Source of the DNA: Bigelowiella natans CCMP2755
Lineage: Eukaryota; Cercozoa; Chlorarachniophyceae
Direction: 5' to 3'
Length of the DNA stretch: 27,706 nt
Assembly: GCA_000320545.1 (NCBI GenBank)
Contig: ADNK01001819.1
Span: forward strand, 7,501-35,206
Position 1 is the first letter of the stretch. Every line of letters starts with the position of its first letter. Below, piece after piece: positions 10,875-27,706 of this stretch. Below the pieces are notes generated by a model. It was not told the origin of the DNA. It searched no databases and saw nothing but the letters and a program-made list of their open reading frames with translations. Made by a program: the position numbers and the translations under genes.

Positions 10875-13527
10875 TCTTTACTATTATATCATACTACTAC
10901 GAATCCAGTTGTTTAACCTTACATATTCCAACAGTTGCATCTACAATCTCAACTGGGACTCCAGAATAATCCCGGTCAAAATCACTATATGAACCAGCAG
11001 CAGCAGCAACAGCTGTCTTCGTCGAAGCGACGGCTCGACAAAATTATGAGCACTGTTTACAGCCTATCAATTCAGAGCGTGCTGTTCCGCATACAGTTTC
11101 TTGACAAGAACCCAAACAGTCGGCGATTTAAGTTTCGTGGCAATGCGAAAGATGTCGAGGTTGACCAGGCGCTGGTGCAGTGGTGGAACAAGAAGAAGGA
11201 CTTCACGAATGTTACTGATATGATGCTTGTGAAGCTCAGCCTCCTCTCCTCGATGTCATCGAAGGAGGTGAGCAACGGGCTTCTCAAGTACCTTGTTGAG
11301 AAGCTTAGCGCTGCGCAAATCATGCCAGGATCCCTCTTCATTTACAAGCAGCTCCGTCCATTGCCCGATATCCTACTTGCGGTGCTTTCAGAGGGGGTAA
11401 AAAAACACTTACAGCGGGGCATTCAGGAACAACTGCTGGGGAGCAATAGCTCAGTTGGTGGTTGGAGTAGCAGCAGCAGCAGCGGGGTAAACAGTGGTCC
11501 ACCCCCCCTCGAGCAAGTTGGAATACTAGGGCAGGCTATCACTTACCCACCCTCCCCCGCACTCGTTCTCACGTTCAGGTCGACGGATATTGTTATGCGT
11601 CAGCTCCCTTTCCACCATGCCAACCTCCTAATCCTTTGTCTCCCTATTGCATGTGTCATCAACACCATCGTTATAATCCTTTTTCCCGCAATGATGTATG
11701 CTCAAATTGTGGTGATGTTGATTTGAAATATATCCCTCAGCCGACTGATGCGCAGCTCACCACTGTTCAACATAAAAATCTCCAAGGCAATGATGATCTC
11801 GCAAGTAGTAGCCACGGAGAAGAGCCAGGAAAGCAGCGCCTCTTCCTTCTCCTCCGCGACAATTAGCAATGGAAATGAGAAATGGAAACAGCAGCAGCAG
11901 CAGCAGCAGAAAAGGGGACAACAACAACGTCAAAGTAGTAGCAGCGGCGGCAGTGGTAGAAGCATTAGCACCAGTGTGTATCGTGCTGGACCGAAGCAGT
12001 AAGTGCCGTTATTTATCATACAATTGTGAGAACAATAAACTTATATCAGTCTGTACATGCATTTTCAATAACACCATCAACCGCTACAACAGCTCGTATC
12101 CCCCTTGCGACAAAATTTCCACCACCATCACCAGCTCGTATTTATCATGTTTAAACTCGATATTTATATAAATCTGGATGATGATGATTGTGACGAAAAT
12201 ATTTAGGTATCTACGTAATGTGGTCCTGGAGATGCTATCCTATCCTCTGTTCCGCTTAATGCAGCACACGGGTCAAACCCGACAATTGTTCGAAGAAATC
12301 TCTGTACTTGTGCACCAGCGGCTGCATCCTCAGGTCACGCTGCAGCTGCAGCATCTCCTCCTACAAATGGTAAACCGAATTGCTTTCGTTCCTGGGAAGA
12401 CTACGCGAAGCAGGGAATGGATGCTGCATCAGCTACAGCAGAAGCAGCAGCAACAGCAGCAGCACAACAACAAAGGAGTTGCAAGCACCACGTCCAATCT
12501 AGAAGGAAAGAAGAACTACAAGTCGTCGTCTTCGTCCAAACGGAGATTATCATCATCGGTACACCTTTTCCCATCACCTTGTGTTTGAGTATGCCATCCT
12601 GATGCAAGTAGAGGTCACAACAAAACACAACACAGATGTTTCCTTTCTTTTCGTTATCTTCCTCAAATTTGTCTCTAATCACTGCTGCTACTGTTACTTG
12701 TGCTGAATAGAGCGGAGGAAAGGACGTGAAAATGGATTCGGCCTCAGCAGCAGGGACCGGGGTTGGTGCTGGCGGTGCTGTTGGAGGGCGGGGTCACGAG
12801 AAGGAAGCAGAAAGATCCTCTATATTTCTTTCTTCGGGATCTGCATCAACCAACTTGTCATATGGCATCCTTAATGACCGTCTACTATTCTTGTCCTTCG
12901 CACGTGCGGTGAAACTTGAAAACACGCGCGCACGCCCACGAATCAACGTGGAATTACCACTCCCCTTTGCTTCACTACTTCCGAGCTCCTCCTCTTCTTC
13001 CTCCTCCACTTCAGCTTCTCATCATACGCCTTCCTCGTCCTCTTCGGCTGCTGCGACCACAGCAGCAGCAGCAGCAGGAGCTGCTGGTGGTGGTAGTGGT
13101 GATTCAACGGCAGTGGTAGGTGGGGTCCAACAGTTTCCTACTACTACTACTACAGCAGCAGCTTCGGGGGGTGTACTTCCTCGGGGATCGTCTTCGGTGG
13201 TTCCTACGAGCGGTGCTCCTTCTTCTTCAGCGACAAACTCTTCTTTACTACTGGCGCCGAGGATGTCACTCTTGGGTAACAACTCTAATAATACAGCTGC
13301 ATCGAGAGGAGGTGGTGGAGGTAGTGCCGCTTCGACGCCAAAAGGAGGAGGGGGTGGAGGAGGGATTACTAATTCACCGTCCTCCTCCTCCTCCTCCTTA
13401 CTATCAACACCCGCGCCATCACCATCATCATCATCATCATCCTCCTCCAGGGATCCTTCTTCCTCCCCCTCCTCCTCATCATTTTTCTCATCATCTTCTT
13501 CCTTCTTCCCGGCTTCATCACCATCGG

Positions 13528-13561
<34 letters not shown>

Positions 13562-13811
13562 GCTCCTACTATTGGGTTATGAGTTTGGATCTAGTGAGGC
13601 TACCAGGAAACTAGATGCCTTTCTGGATTGGTTCCAAGCTCTCCCGCACGCAAAACGCTCGTTTAGTGCGCACACCATGCGTTATCTACCGGCTTGCATG
13701 CGTACTCGGTTGATTGACCGTGAGACGGCCCTCCGTCGGGAGAATGAAGAAGTGAAGAAGGTGGGTCCTGCTGTCCATGATGATGATCTGAATATGGTGA
13801 TTACAGAGTAA

Positions 13812-13845
<34 letters not shown>

Positions 13846-14069
13846 CTACGATGACGACAGTGATAATGGTGGTGTTGGGACTGGTGCTAGTACATAAGTG
13901 ATTGCGAAAGAATAACACTCTCATTTGAACGCACACATGCTTTTTCAGGAGCAGATCCATCGCCAGCAGCAGCAACAGAAAAATGCCAAAGCTGCTGCAG
14001 CTGCTTCTGCATCATCTTCTTCCACTAAGTCACGTGGTCGAGGCTCTTCTAAGCGTAAACGAGGCAGCA

Positions 14070-14104
<35 letters not shown>

Positions 14105-14671
14105 AAGAAAATGGACAGTGCCGCTGACAATGGTAGTCACAGCCTCTTCCGGTCCCGCCGTGTGTTCACTTCTTGGGAGGACGCCGAGAGGGAGGCAAGC
14201 ACCCCGCTGATGAAGATGTTGATGTTCGGGCAGCAAAGGGGACGCGGTCCACTCGAACAGGCGCACAGGCACTACGCGAGCGTGACACAGACAGAAAGAT
14301 CCCGTTTCCTTGCTGGGGTAGCTCACTGCTGGGTGACTATGGATGAGAAGAGGAGTATTGGGAACTTCCGGGAAGCCACTGTTCTGGCGGTTCTGCAGCA
14401 GTTCTCGCCAGCCGACTTGCAGCTCGCATCGACAGCATTCGTTGACGCAGTGCTCGATTACGTGAAGAGAGATCCAGCGCGCAACAAGTTTCGTGTGCAA
14501 AATCTGCTGTGGGGCATGGCGCAGAGCGGCCAAGGACCGATCATTCCGTTTGATCATCTTCTGCTTTTGTTAAGCGACCACGCTACTAACATCGCCATGG
14601 AGCTGGCGCTACACCTGCTGCTTGATCCAATGCATATGAGTGGGCTGGTAAAATGTTACTATTATAATCAC

Positions 14672-14707
<36 letters not shown>

Positions 14708-15683
14708 GAAGAAGTAGTAGTAGTAGTAGTAGTAGTACAGCGATGGAAATTCCCATTATTTTCGACCTCCTCGTCGTCATCGTGCCTGTCTTTCACCTTC
14801 TCCTCCGTTCTCTGTCTGTTATTTATCTCCTCCTCCCATCAAGGTGAAACGACGCAATAAAGTATGCCAGCTGGTGGCAGCCTCCTCCCCGGAAGACGTT
14901 CAAGATGGCATATATATGGGAGGTAGGTGTGTGTGCGTGTGTGCGTGTGTGTTTGTGTGTGTTGTACGGATTGTTCTGATAATTCATTGCCACTGGGACA
15001 GGTCTGAGCTTCCAGTCTCACCTCCAATACCACAACGCTTTCCGCAGTGAGATCCCAGCGATGTATCAGGAAGATGGCTTGCGTGTGTCGGGGGCGGACG
15101 CCATTCTAGCCATGTATTACCACCACCACCACCACTACTGCTGCTGCTGCTGCTACATAATAAACGACGACAATGAGTGTCTACCACCTATCCCAGTCGC
15201 AACAACTAAGCAGCACCACGACAGCTACTGAGCAACTGCATTCATAGATAGCTGATTCGATTCTATGCGCCTCATTTTATTTACCACGTGAAATTAGGTA
15301 TCATTCGTCCGAGATCGCACGTGTGATGCCTGCGATCGATGTGTTGTTATGGCGTCTGCTAGAGGCGGAGCGTGAGAAGGATTTCCAGGAAGCGTTGAAT
15401 ATGGCATGGCCACTTTACCGCATATTTCATCCAACACCGGTGATTGATCTTTAAGCACGAGAAAAGGGAGGAAAGCAATAGGATATGGGCTTATAATACT
15501 AAATATTTGCGGTTACCGACAGATTAAAAAATAATCGTTCTTCGTCGTCTGCCATGCTGATAATATTTTGGCTCTCAAGAGAGTGGAGCTACATTAGTAG
15601 TAGTAGTAGTAGTAGTAGTAGTAAAATAGTAATTTATTTTGGTGATGACCCGTCCCTTACTAAATCAACTCCCTTAATATCAT

Positions 15684-15716
<33 letters not shown>

Positions 15717-16649
15717 CCTTCTTCAATTTCCAAGGTGGCTTTCGTGAAAGAGATACTCTGCTACTACGACACTTGCCCGGCGCTTTCAGTGAAAACACGC
15801 CACCTGCTTCTCCGTCTCATCCCTCCTCCTGGCCTCAGTAGCGGAGATGGAACGAAAATGGGGGGAGGGGGAGGAGGAGGCAAGAATTATTCGCAGAATA
15901 AAGGCAACAGCAATACCCCCAAAAGTAGCAGTAGCAGCAGCAGCAGCAATGGTGCAGCTGGTGGTGGTCTCTCGCCGGAGTGGGCAGCCATTCTGCGGTT
16001 CCTACACAAGGCGCACTTCTCCGACCGAAAGCGCTATGATCTCCGACAGTGTCCACTGTACGTTCATGATGATATTACTGATAATGATGATGATGATAAT
16101 GATGATGGGAGAAGAGGGAGGAAGATAGGAAAACGTGCAGTATCCATCCTATAGCGATGGCATCGACACACATGAATCATTTGGGTAGTAGCAGTAGCAG
16201 TAGTAGTAATTCATGTTTGGCATCCTTACTATTATTATTATTATTATTATTATCATTATTATTCTTATATATTCTACCACCCACCTGCTTTGGTGCATCA
16301 TTGCAGGTATGGGGTGGCTGCTGGACGTGGCAGTACCGCCGCCGCCTCCAGTGGCCTGATGAGTGGCAATGAGATGGGGGGAGGGGACGAGTGGATGTCG
16401 TTCTTCAATGACGAGGAGCAACCGAACAAAGACGATAAAAAGGATCAAGATGACAGGGATGATAAGGCTGTAAAAAACAATAAGGACGAAGTCCCTGGCC
16501 GTGTTCTCATCCCGCCCCCTTCGCAATCATCCTCCAATGACGAAGGAAATGCCTCCTTGGAATCATCATGCCAGCGTAGCTACCTTGTCGATATCGCTCT
16601 CAGTATTGCTGAATTGATGCCGCTGCAAAGGTTGGTAGTAGATAATAGT

Positions 16650-16684
<35 letters not shown>

Positions 16685-17732
16685 ATAATAAAAGATTCTG
16701 TATGATGCTTCCACAAATGTCCATCATCACCACCACTATCATCGGGCATTTCTCATTATTGTTGATGGTATTTCGTTATCGTCTTTTTCATGCGACCCCT
16801 CTGTTGTTGTGACTACATATGTATGTTTCTATGTATGTATGTATGTATGTGTGTTTTGTATGTATGTATGCGGATTTCTGTGTCTTTGTTGGACGGATGG
16901 ACCGAACAATTGATAAAACAATCACCAAAATTGAAATACACTCTTCTTCTTCTTCTTCTTCACCCCAGACACACGAAACCTGGGCGGCTACTAGGCCCAG
17001 AGTGCCATCACGCGAGTGAGTTTATCTCGCCGCTAAATCGAGCGCTCAGCTACGGACTGGTGGAGATTCTCGCTCAGAACGACCAGAAAACCGATCCAGA
17101 CTACCGGCATCTTAGCCGCCTGTTCGTAGAGAGCTTTGTCATGTTCCCTCCCAAGGAGATGCACATATCGGAAAAGACAAAGAACCTCCTGCAGCATGAC
17201 CCCAAGGCCATTTCAAAGCAAACGGTAGCTGAAAGCAGTGGTGGTGGTGATGGTGATAGTGTAGTGGTACTAGGACTCAGTTATTGGTACTACTAGTGTT
17301 ATTGTTCGCTTCGAGAATTCTTTGGCGAAATAGATATAACGTGTCAATTTGGCACCTGTTGTTTCCCAAGTTAAGTAAAAATTCCCATTATTGTCATGAT
17401 GGAGGCGTCGAGGGAGGAAAAACTACTGAAGTCCCATCACCAACATAATCATCATAACCGCCTCACTACCACATCAGATCGATATGCAGCGAAGAGCGTT
17501 GCAAGGTGCCGGGTTATTAATTTCCTCATTACCAACAAGGCTCCACGACTCGTTGGTCGACTTGGTATGTTCGTCGTAACAGTTGTTGTTGTTGTTGTTG
17601 TTGTTGTTGTCGGCTGCTATTTCCACTGACCACTTACGCGTTGTTGTAGTTCTCTCCGACTACCACTGATGTGCTTCATGTTTAGTAGTCTATAATAGCC
17701 ATGCGTGTGTATATCAATACATTCGTGTATTT

Positions 17733-17773
<41 letters not shown>

Positions 17774-19688
17774 AATGTGCACGTGTTTCGGGCTATTTCT
17801 AAATCTTCACAACCCTTTCTTATAGGTGGAAAGGTTGCTACTACCTCCGATCATCCTGAGCGCGTTGGAGGCAAAGGACGCCGCAGCGGCAACGACAATG
17901 TCGCCGTCATCGTCATCATCTTCATCAGCAGCCGCAGCAGGAACGGATGAGCAAAAGCACTCACAAAACTCATTAGCGTCCTCCTCCTCGTCGTCGTCGT
18001 CGTCGTCACCTGCTGCCGTCACCGCTGCTAAAACGCAATCGCTGTCTCCCTCAGTCTTGCTTGCTGCTTCGAAACTGCTACGAAAGCGAACGCGGCGGCG
18101 CGGACTGTGTAAGTCGTCCTCCTCAACGGGAAGGGTGAGCAATCAACACCGCCCTCGAGCTATGAAGAGACGGAAGACAACGATCACGTTCACAAAAAAG
18201 AAGAAGATGATAGGAGGAGGAGGAGAAGGAGCAGCAGGGGGGGTGGCAGTAAAGCGGGAAGCAGCTTTCTCCTTCCCAGCTACTAGTTCTACTACTACTA
18301 CTACTACTACTACTAAGACTACAACCACAAGTTCTGCTCCTCATGGCGACCCCTCTTCTTCGTCATCGTCCCTCCAAGCGACAGTTACTTCTTCATCTTC
18401 TGCTGCAAGTGCTATTGGCAACGGTGCTAGCGGTAGTAGACCTTCCTTAAAAAACAGCACCATCACCACCACCACCAGCAGCAGCAGCAGCAGCTGCAGT
18501 ACCAGCAACTTCGCGCCTCCTCATCCTCCTCCTCCTCAAGGAGAGCAGAAGATGGCGACTCAGCAGGATAAGAAGGTCAGCACAATTACCAGGAGAATTA
18601 CCAACGCCGCCATCGGCCAATCAGACAGGGGAGGCGGCAGTCGCAGCGATGTTCTGGAAGCAGTTGCAAGAAAATGGCGAAGTGATCATTTGTGGTCATC
18701 AGGCTTCAGCGCCATTACACGACAGATTCGTGAGATGGGCGTGGATCATCGTCATCTTCAGGGCATGCAACATCAGCAGCAACAAGCTGGAGGGACAGTA
18801 AATAATATCACAAACACTAGTAGCAATAATACCGGGAAGATAGTGGCAGCAGTAGGAACGGTGTCAGGAAGATTACAGAATAATCTATCATCGTTATCGT
18901 CATCACCATCATCACTGACGCAGCAGCAACAGCAACTGCTGCCTCCATTAGAAAAAATATTTACCACAGCACTTGGTCCGATTGAGGGAGGGCTTTTCAC
19001 TGTTGCGAACAAGCCGTCATCATCATTAGCATCCACAACAACGACAACAACAACATTTTCGTCATTACCATCATCTACGTCATCTTCCCGCCCAATCACT
19101 ATTGACATCGCCGGAGACGACTCAAAGAGGAAGGGTAATTCCACCGCCACCACCGCTGGTGCTGCCTCTGCCACTTCTAGAACTGCAAGTCCGAGTAGTA
19201 CTTCCAGTTTTAAAACGCCGAGCGTGACCTCTCCCTTAGGGCGGCTACTAACGTTGCTAGAAGCCTGTTTTGTTTGGTCAAAGCCGCAGTTGTTTGAATC
19301 CCTTTGTCGGGGTCTAGCGCGGCGGTTGCACGCGGGGAGCGCCCTTCACAGCACCCCTCAGCAGCAGATCTGGGCAGAAAAATCCATTTCCCACGTCATC
19401 ACTTTCATACAATTCCTCGCGCATGGGTTCAATCGGTTCAAGTCCGAGATCGGTGTCGTAGAAACAGTTCTACGTGTGGCTTACTACACCCTCCGTGCAC
19501 TTAACGCTGTGGTGTGCCGGCAACAAGCAGCGGAAGTGCTCGAAAAAACCCGTGTGATGTTCGATTTCATCGTTTTCGTGCACAGCTCAGGTGTGAAGCT
19601 GGTATCAACAGCCACGGCTCGTGAGCTCGATCTCCTTATCAATGACCTGCACCCCGAATGGCGCTACGTACTACGCTGCCACAAGTAG
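9260..19688 (+). CDS. MED23: Mediator complex tail subunit MED23, expanded by low-complexity inserts
   Basis: The 14 proposed exons are 9260–10768, 10935–11578, 11741–11998, 12207–12558, 12711–13760, 13949–14647, 14844–14922, 15002–15113, 15298–15439, 15735–16057, 16307–16630, 16969–17224, 17478–17564 and 17826–19688. They keep phase throughout and give about 2,565 aa, against roughly 1,370 in animals. Conserved blocks, recognised by comparison with remembered MED23, include SPALVLTF|SRLM (formed across exons 2/3), VVLEMLSYP (exon 4), ALPHAKRSFSAHTMRYLP (exon 5), VMPAIDVLLWRLLEA then LYRIFHPTP|VAFV (exons 9/10), LLISSLPTRLHDSL (exon 13) and a helical C-terminus ISHVITFIQFLAH. Exons 2–6, 10 and 14 carry Gln, Ser, Ala, Gly and Thr runs between the conserved helices. 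Role: a Mediator tail subunit linking DNA-bound activators to RNA polymerase II in the nucleus. The N-terminus (MSMRGGSGG, Ser/Tyr-rich) is less certain; the first ATG of the frame was chosen. The exon 8 donor (15113) was chosen among several. Confidence 0.9.
10842..10874. repeat. (CAT)n microsatellite in MED23 intron 1
   Basis: A run of CAT units lies in the 166-bp intron 10769–10934. It stays open in the exon frame, so intron retention would add a His tract. Confidence 0.9.
13812..13844. repeat. (GAT)n microsatellite in MED23 intron 5
   Basis: A GAT run lies in intron 13761–13948, just after an in-frame stop that would end a retained transcript. Confidence 0.9.
14672..14737. repeat. (ATT)n and (AGT)n microsatellites in MED23 intron 6
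   Basis: ATT units (14672–14705) are followed by AGT units (14713–14737) inside intron 14648–14843. Confidence 0.92.
15595..15717. repeat. (AGT)n and (CTA)n microsatellites in MED23 intron 9
   Basis: An AGT tract near 15595–15623 and a CTA tract near 15684–15716 lie in intron 15440–15734. They are near reverse complements of each other (AGT/TAG versus CTA) and could pair as a hairpin in the pre-mRNA. Confidence 0.85.
16649..16681. repeat. (GT)n microsatellite in MED23 intron 11
   Basis: A pure GT tract begins about 18 bases after the exon 11 donor at 16630/16631. Confidence 0.93.
17737..17772. repeat. (TG)n microsatellite in MED23 intron 13
   Basis: A TG tract lies about 50 bp upstream of the acceptor of the last MED23 exon. 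A TTG tract is at about 17583–17610 in the same intron. Confidence 0.93.
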
Positions 19689-19693
19689 TAGTA

Positions 19694-19726
<33 letters not shown>

Positions 19727-19728
19727 GC
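19686..19728 (+). repeat. (TAG)n repeat containing the MED23 stop codon
   Basis: The MED23 stop codon TAG is the first unit of a TAG repeat, briefly interrupted by TGG TGG, that stays in the reading frame. Many redundant stops follow one another. Confidence 0.9.
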
Positions 19729-21004
19729 GTCGAAAATGTTCTATAATAAAGTCATGATCAACTTTCAGTACGTCTCAGCGTTTCCGATAGTTTAGAGTCT
19801 CCTTTGGAGTAATATCTCTGTCAGGCAGCGCAAAAAATGATATTTTTCCTTACCCTAAGGTGAACCGTTAAGATGTGTAGGACAGAGGTTTTCTTCGTCA
19901 ATTCAGCGCAGATTATGCCTCTACTCCTTGCAAGAAATTTTAATATTCCATAGCGAATGAATGCATTTCCTTTAATAAATATCGTCGTTCAGTTTGTTGC
20001 TACGTATATATAATTTTTTAGCAGTATGCTCTCCAGGTGCTTTGTTACTATACTATGGTAGTTTCCTAGTATTGGTTATAAGTGCTATCGGGCGGATGAA
20101 GTACACTACATAACTTATCTAGCTTTATCAGCAAATATATGCACCTCTATTTTGAGCACTGGCTACTATTCGAGATGGGGCGCGCAGCATATACTTACAG
20201 CTGTGCGCACGCTTCAAAAATGTGTGGTGGACTAGTGGATGCTGTGCCCACGAGGCATGTACAAAATGAGCCTACTAGCCTAGTCCGACGCATGTGTGCG
20301 ATTATGCAGGGCGCGTAGAGATCGACATATTTGCTAGTTATCTTGCAGCACTAGACGCATAACTACTGAACGCTATGTGTGCTTACATATGGATTGATGA
20401 AGGGTATGTGCACTCCACGTTAGAATGCTACATTTCATATACATTTGTACGCGTTACGTTGATCACGCATTTGCCAATTCAAGGGCCAAGAATGATTAAG
20501 GTTAGGTGTAGACATAGCTGCCAAATAATTGCTAATTAGATTTAACTGATTGTGGCCGCCAGTGCTACGTATGTAGGCAGATGGATCGCCGACGCGACTG
20601 TGCGCGACTATGTGCGAGTTGTAGCTAATCATGCGCAAATGTAATAGCTGCATGAATCCGCAAATCCTCATCACAACATCGTAGCTGCTGCATGACGTCG
20701 GTTGGAGACTATATGCATAGGTCTAGAGGTGTACGGTGATATAAAGGCGATGTACCACTTACAATCCTTAAGACAGGCTTATTTATCACGCTGACCATCT
20801 TCAAGCGTCACATTCGCAGAATGACCTAGCTTTCGGGAGCTTAAATGCTTTGCTGGGTATATGATTGATCGTCTATTCTATTGCAACCTCATGCCTCTGC
20901 AACAAACAAGTAAGCAGGGAAGCCCATTATTGCAATCGCATTTCGAAGCAATCAGTACAATGGTAGCACGTAAACAACGAGCGGCTTCACGCCGGCTGCA
21001 AGGT
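19689..21004. other. Convergent spacer between MED23 and the small membrane-protein gene
   Basis: No exon-like conserved sequence was found on either strand. Apart from the TAG tract at its left edge the stretch has no long microsatellite. Like 2669–4065 it is rich in TGCGCA/GTGTGCG/ATGCA-type words. Confidence 0.55.
19745..19750 (+). terminator. Possible polyadenylation signal of MED23
   Basis: AATAAA lies about 57 bp past the stop codon, at a suitable distance for a short 3' UTR. Whether this organism uses AATAAA is unknown. Confidence 0.4.
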
Positions 21005-21325
21005 TCAACGTTTCTTCTTTCTTTTTCGCTTTCCTGCTAATTCCTTCTTCTCGGAGCCATTTCTTTCTTTCTTCTTCCCATTCTCTGACGCTGATACTGC
21101 ATGCCGAACACCCCGCGCTGTGTTCTTCCCGTACTGCTCGAAAGTCTTGCGCCGTTTATCTCTCCCTTTCTTCCGCGGCTCATACTTTTCCAACCCGGCA
21201 TCTCGAGCAAGCAAACGATTTTCTCTGCTCCTCGATGAGCCGCTGACCAGATACCAGATGCTGCTATGCAACGTTGCAACCAACACGACTAGGACTACCA
21301 AGAATGATGTCACTGCACGGGCCAT
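21005..21325 (-). CDS. Hypothetical small single-pass membrane protein with basic tail
   Basis: A single uninterrupted frame of 106 aa reads MARAVTSFLVVLVVLVATLH at the start. The hydrophobic segment is about residues 6–27; it is either a signal anchor or a signal peptide. The rest is strongly basic, with AGLEKYEPRKKGRDKRRKTF in the middle and KRKRKKKR at the very end. The ATG sits in an A-rich context (AAAAAAATGG) that suits eukaryotic initiation. Frame content (hydrophobic helix, charged tail, no microsatellite-derived sequence) looks more biological than the overlapping frames. I do not recognise the family. A lysine-rich tail after one helix would suit an ER or organelle membrane protein with its tail in the cytosol, but that is inference. 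Confidence 0.5.
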   Translation of the reverse strand: MARAVTSFLVVLVVLVATLHSSIWYLVSGSSRSRENRLLARDAGLEKYEPRKKGRDKRRKTFEQYGKNTARGVRHAVSASENGKKKERNGSEKKELAGKRKRKKKR

Positions 21326-21428
21326 TTTTTTGAATTGGGTGGCTTTGCTTTCGCGTGCAATCCAGACGATCCTGCGTTAACCAATAAGGATGACCTCAAT
21401 GCACGAACTCCCCACAGCGATACTGCTG

Positions 21429-21459
<31 letters not shown>

Positions 21460-21463
21460 CACT

Positions 21464-21515
<52 letters not shown>

Positions 21516-22051
21516 GTCATCATCGTCATGTCATGTCATCGGTGCGATGCTGTCGCTACGTCTACCAGGAACTGCTGCTGCTTGCTACTACCACTACTAC
21601 TAACCTACTTCTTCTTCAAATGCTTTACTGCTGGAGCTTCTCATCATTACCATCATCATCGTAATCATGATCATCATGATCCGATCATCCATCCAAGCGT
21701 AGGCGTAGTAGTAGAAGAATAAGAAGAAGCAAGCCTTGTGGCCCCTATCTCTTCCGGTCTGGTAGATGATGAGATCTGCTCTAAGCCGTACTTAACGCGT
21801 CAAAATAGCACATGATGTCTACGTTATAGATAAGCGACAACATATATTGGCTGTTAAGTTACATAGACGCATAGGACTTGAGGATAATTGAATTTTGAAA
21901 AGTATGCTGGATTTGCATTATATTCTGAGCCGACCCAGCGTCGTCTAGTAACAGCCCTGGCTACCACCCTTCAGGAAACACCACACTACCTACCAGCAGG
22001 CATACACATCCATTGCTCCGATTATTTTGGCACTCATAATAAAACCACCTC
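21326..22051. other. Divergent spacer between the small membrane protein and PKA-R-like genes
   Basis: This region should hold two promoters. It contains the longest trinucleotide tracts outside a gene (21428–21514). No conserved exon was recognised. Confidence 0.5.
21428..21514. repeat. (CTA)n and (CAT)n microsatellites in a divergent promoter region
   Basis: A CTA tract (about 21428–21460) is followed closely by a CAT tract (about 21466–21514). Confidence 0.93.
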
Positions 22052-27540
<5,489 letters not shown>

Positions 27541-27706
27541 TGAGCTACTACTGAATGGCATTTAATTAGGAATCTAGTAGTGGTCTTGTACGTAGCAGTA
27601 AATAAGTGCAGTAATAAGATGTCAGTCTTATAAAGCGATGATAGCACAATGCTGCTCCATCCATCCAGTTTGGGGGGGGGGGGTGGGGGGGGTACTTACT
27701 AACGAG
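27541..27706. other. Window end: G-runs and branch-point-like motif
   Basis: This is either the 3' UTR of the PKA-R-like gene or a further intron. It holds a 12-G run and an 8-G run split by one T (27672–27692), then TACTAAC (27697–27703), which equals the classic branch-point consensus. Confidence 0.4.

Noticed and set aside
12726-13614. Several overlapping frames rich in Pro, His, Leu, Val or Arg in MED23 exon 5
   Set aside because: They are shifted translations of the same simple repeats; only the frame joined to MED23 conserved sequence is kept.
20435-20674. Minus-strand open frame of 79 aa
   Set aside because: No conserved motif, poor coding character and located in a spacer with many similar chance frames.
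21120-21380. Plus-strand open frame of 86 aa
   Set aside because: It lies antisense to the small membrane protein frame and has no domain-like pattern.
21428-21514. Regular repeats considered as a CRISPR array or satellite
   Set aside because: They are three-base units without spacers, in a eukaryotic context.

Overview
The window is nuclear DNA from an intron-dense, microsatellite-rich eukaryote. Coding blocks are interrupted by short GT–AG introns, mostly about 50–400 bp. The genes use TAG and TGA as stops, and I recognise no bacterial, plasmid or viral features. Introns this small, together with long Ser/Gln/Ala/Gly tracts inside conserved proteins, suggest a microbial eukaryote (alga or protist). 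I cannot place it in a group from sequence alone.

Layout, left to right: (1) 1–1173, non-coding upstream DNA; (2) 1174–2668 (+), a seven-exon ER tail-anchored ubiquitin-conjugating enzyme of the UBE2J/Ubc6 family; (3) 2669–4065, a convergent spacer; (4) 8394–4066 (−), a C2H2 zinc-finger protein with eleven fingers spread over 17 small exons, which no single long reading frame reveals; (5) 8395–9259, a divergent spacer; (6) 9260–19688 (+), the Mediator tail subunit MED23 in 14 exons, swollen to about 2,565 residues by low-complexity insertions; (7) 19689–21004, a second convergent spacer; (8) 21325–21005 (−), a possible small single-pass membrane protein with a very basic tail; (9) 21326–22051, a divergent spacer with long CTA and CAT microsatellites; (10) 22052–27540 (+), an 18-exon cyclic-nucleotide-binding protein resembling the regulatory subunit of protein kinase A. 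This last gene has a predicted N-myristoylation signal, an extra N-terminal cyclic-nucleotide-binding (CNB) domain, a type I pseudosubstrate and a final CNB domain lacking its front two thirds.

The genes alternate in strand (+ − + − +). They do not form a pathway: they serve ER-associated degradation, DNA/RNA binding, transcription and cAMP signalling. Exon boundaries were set by matching reading phase, GT/AG sites and family conservation. For the four large genes every junction keeps the phase, which is strong internal support, but no transcript evidence was available. The most interesting items are the unusual PKA-R-like protein with its GC–AG first intron and incomplete last domain, and the fragmented zinc-finger gene.
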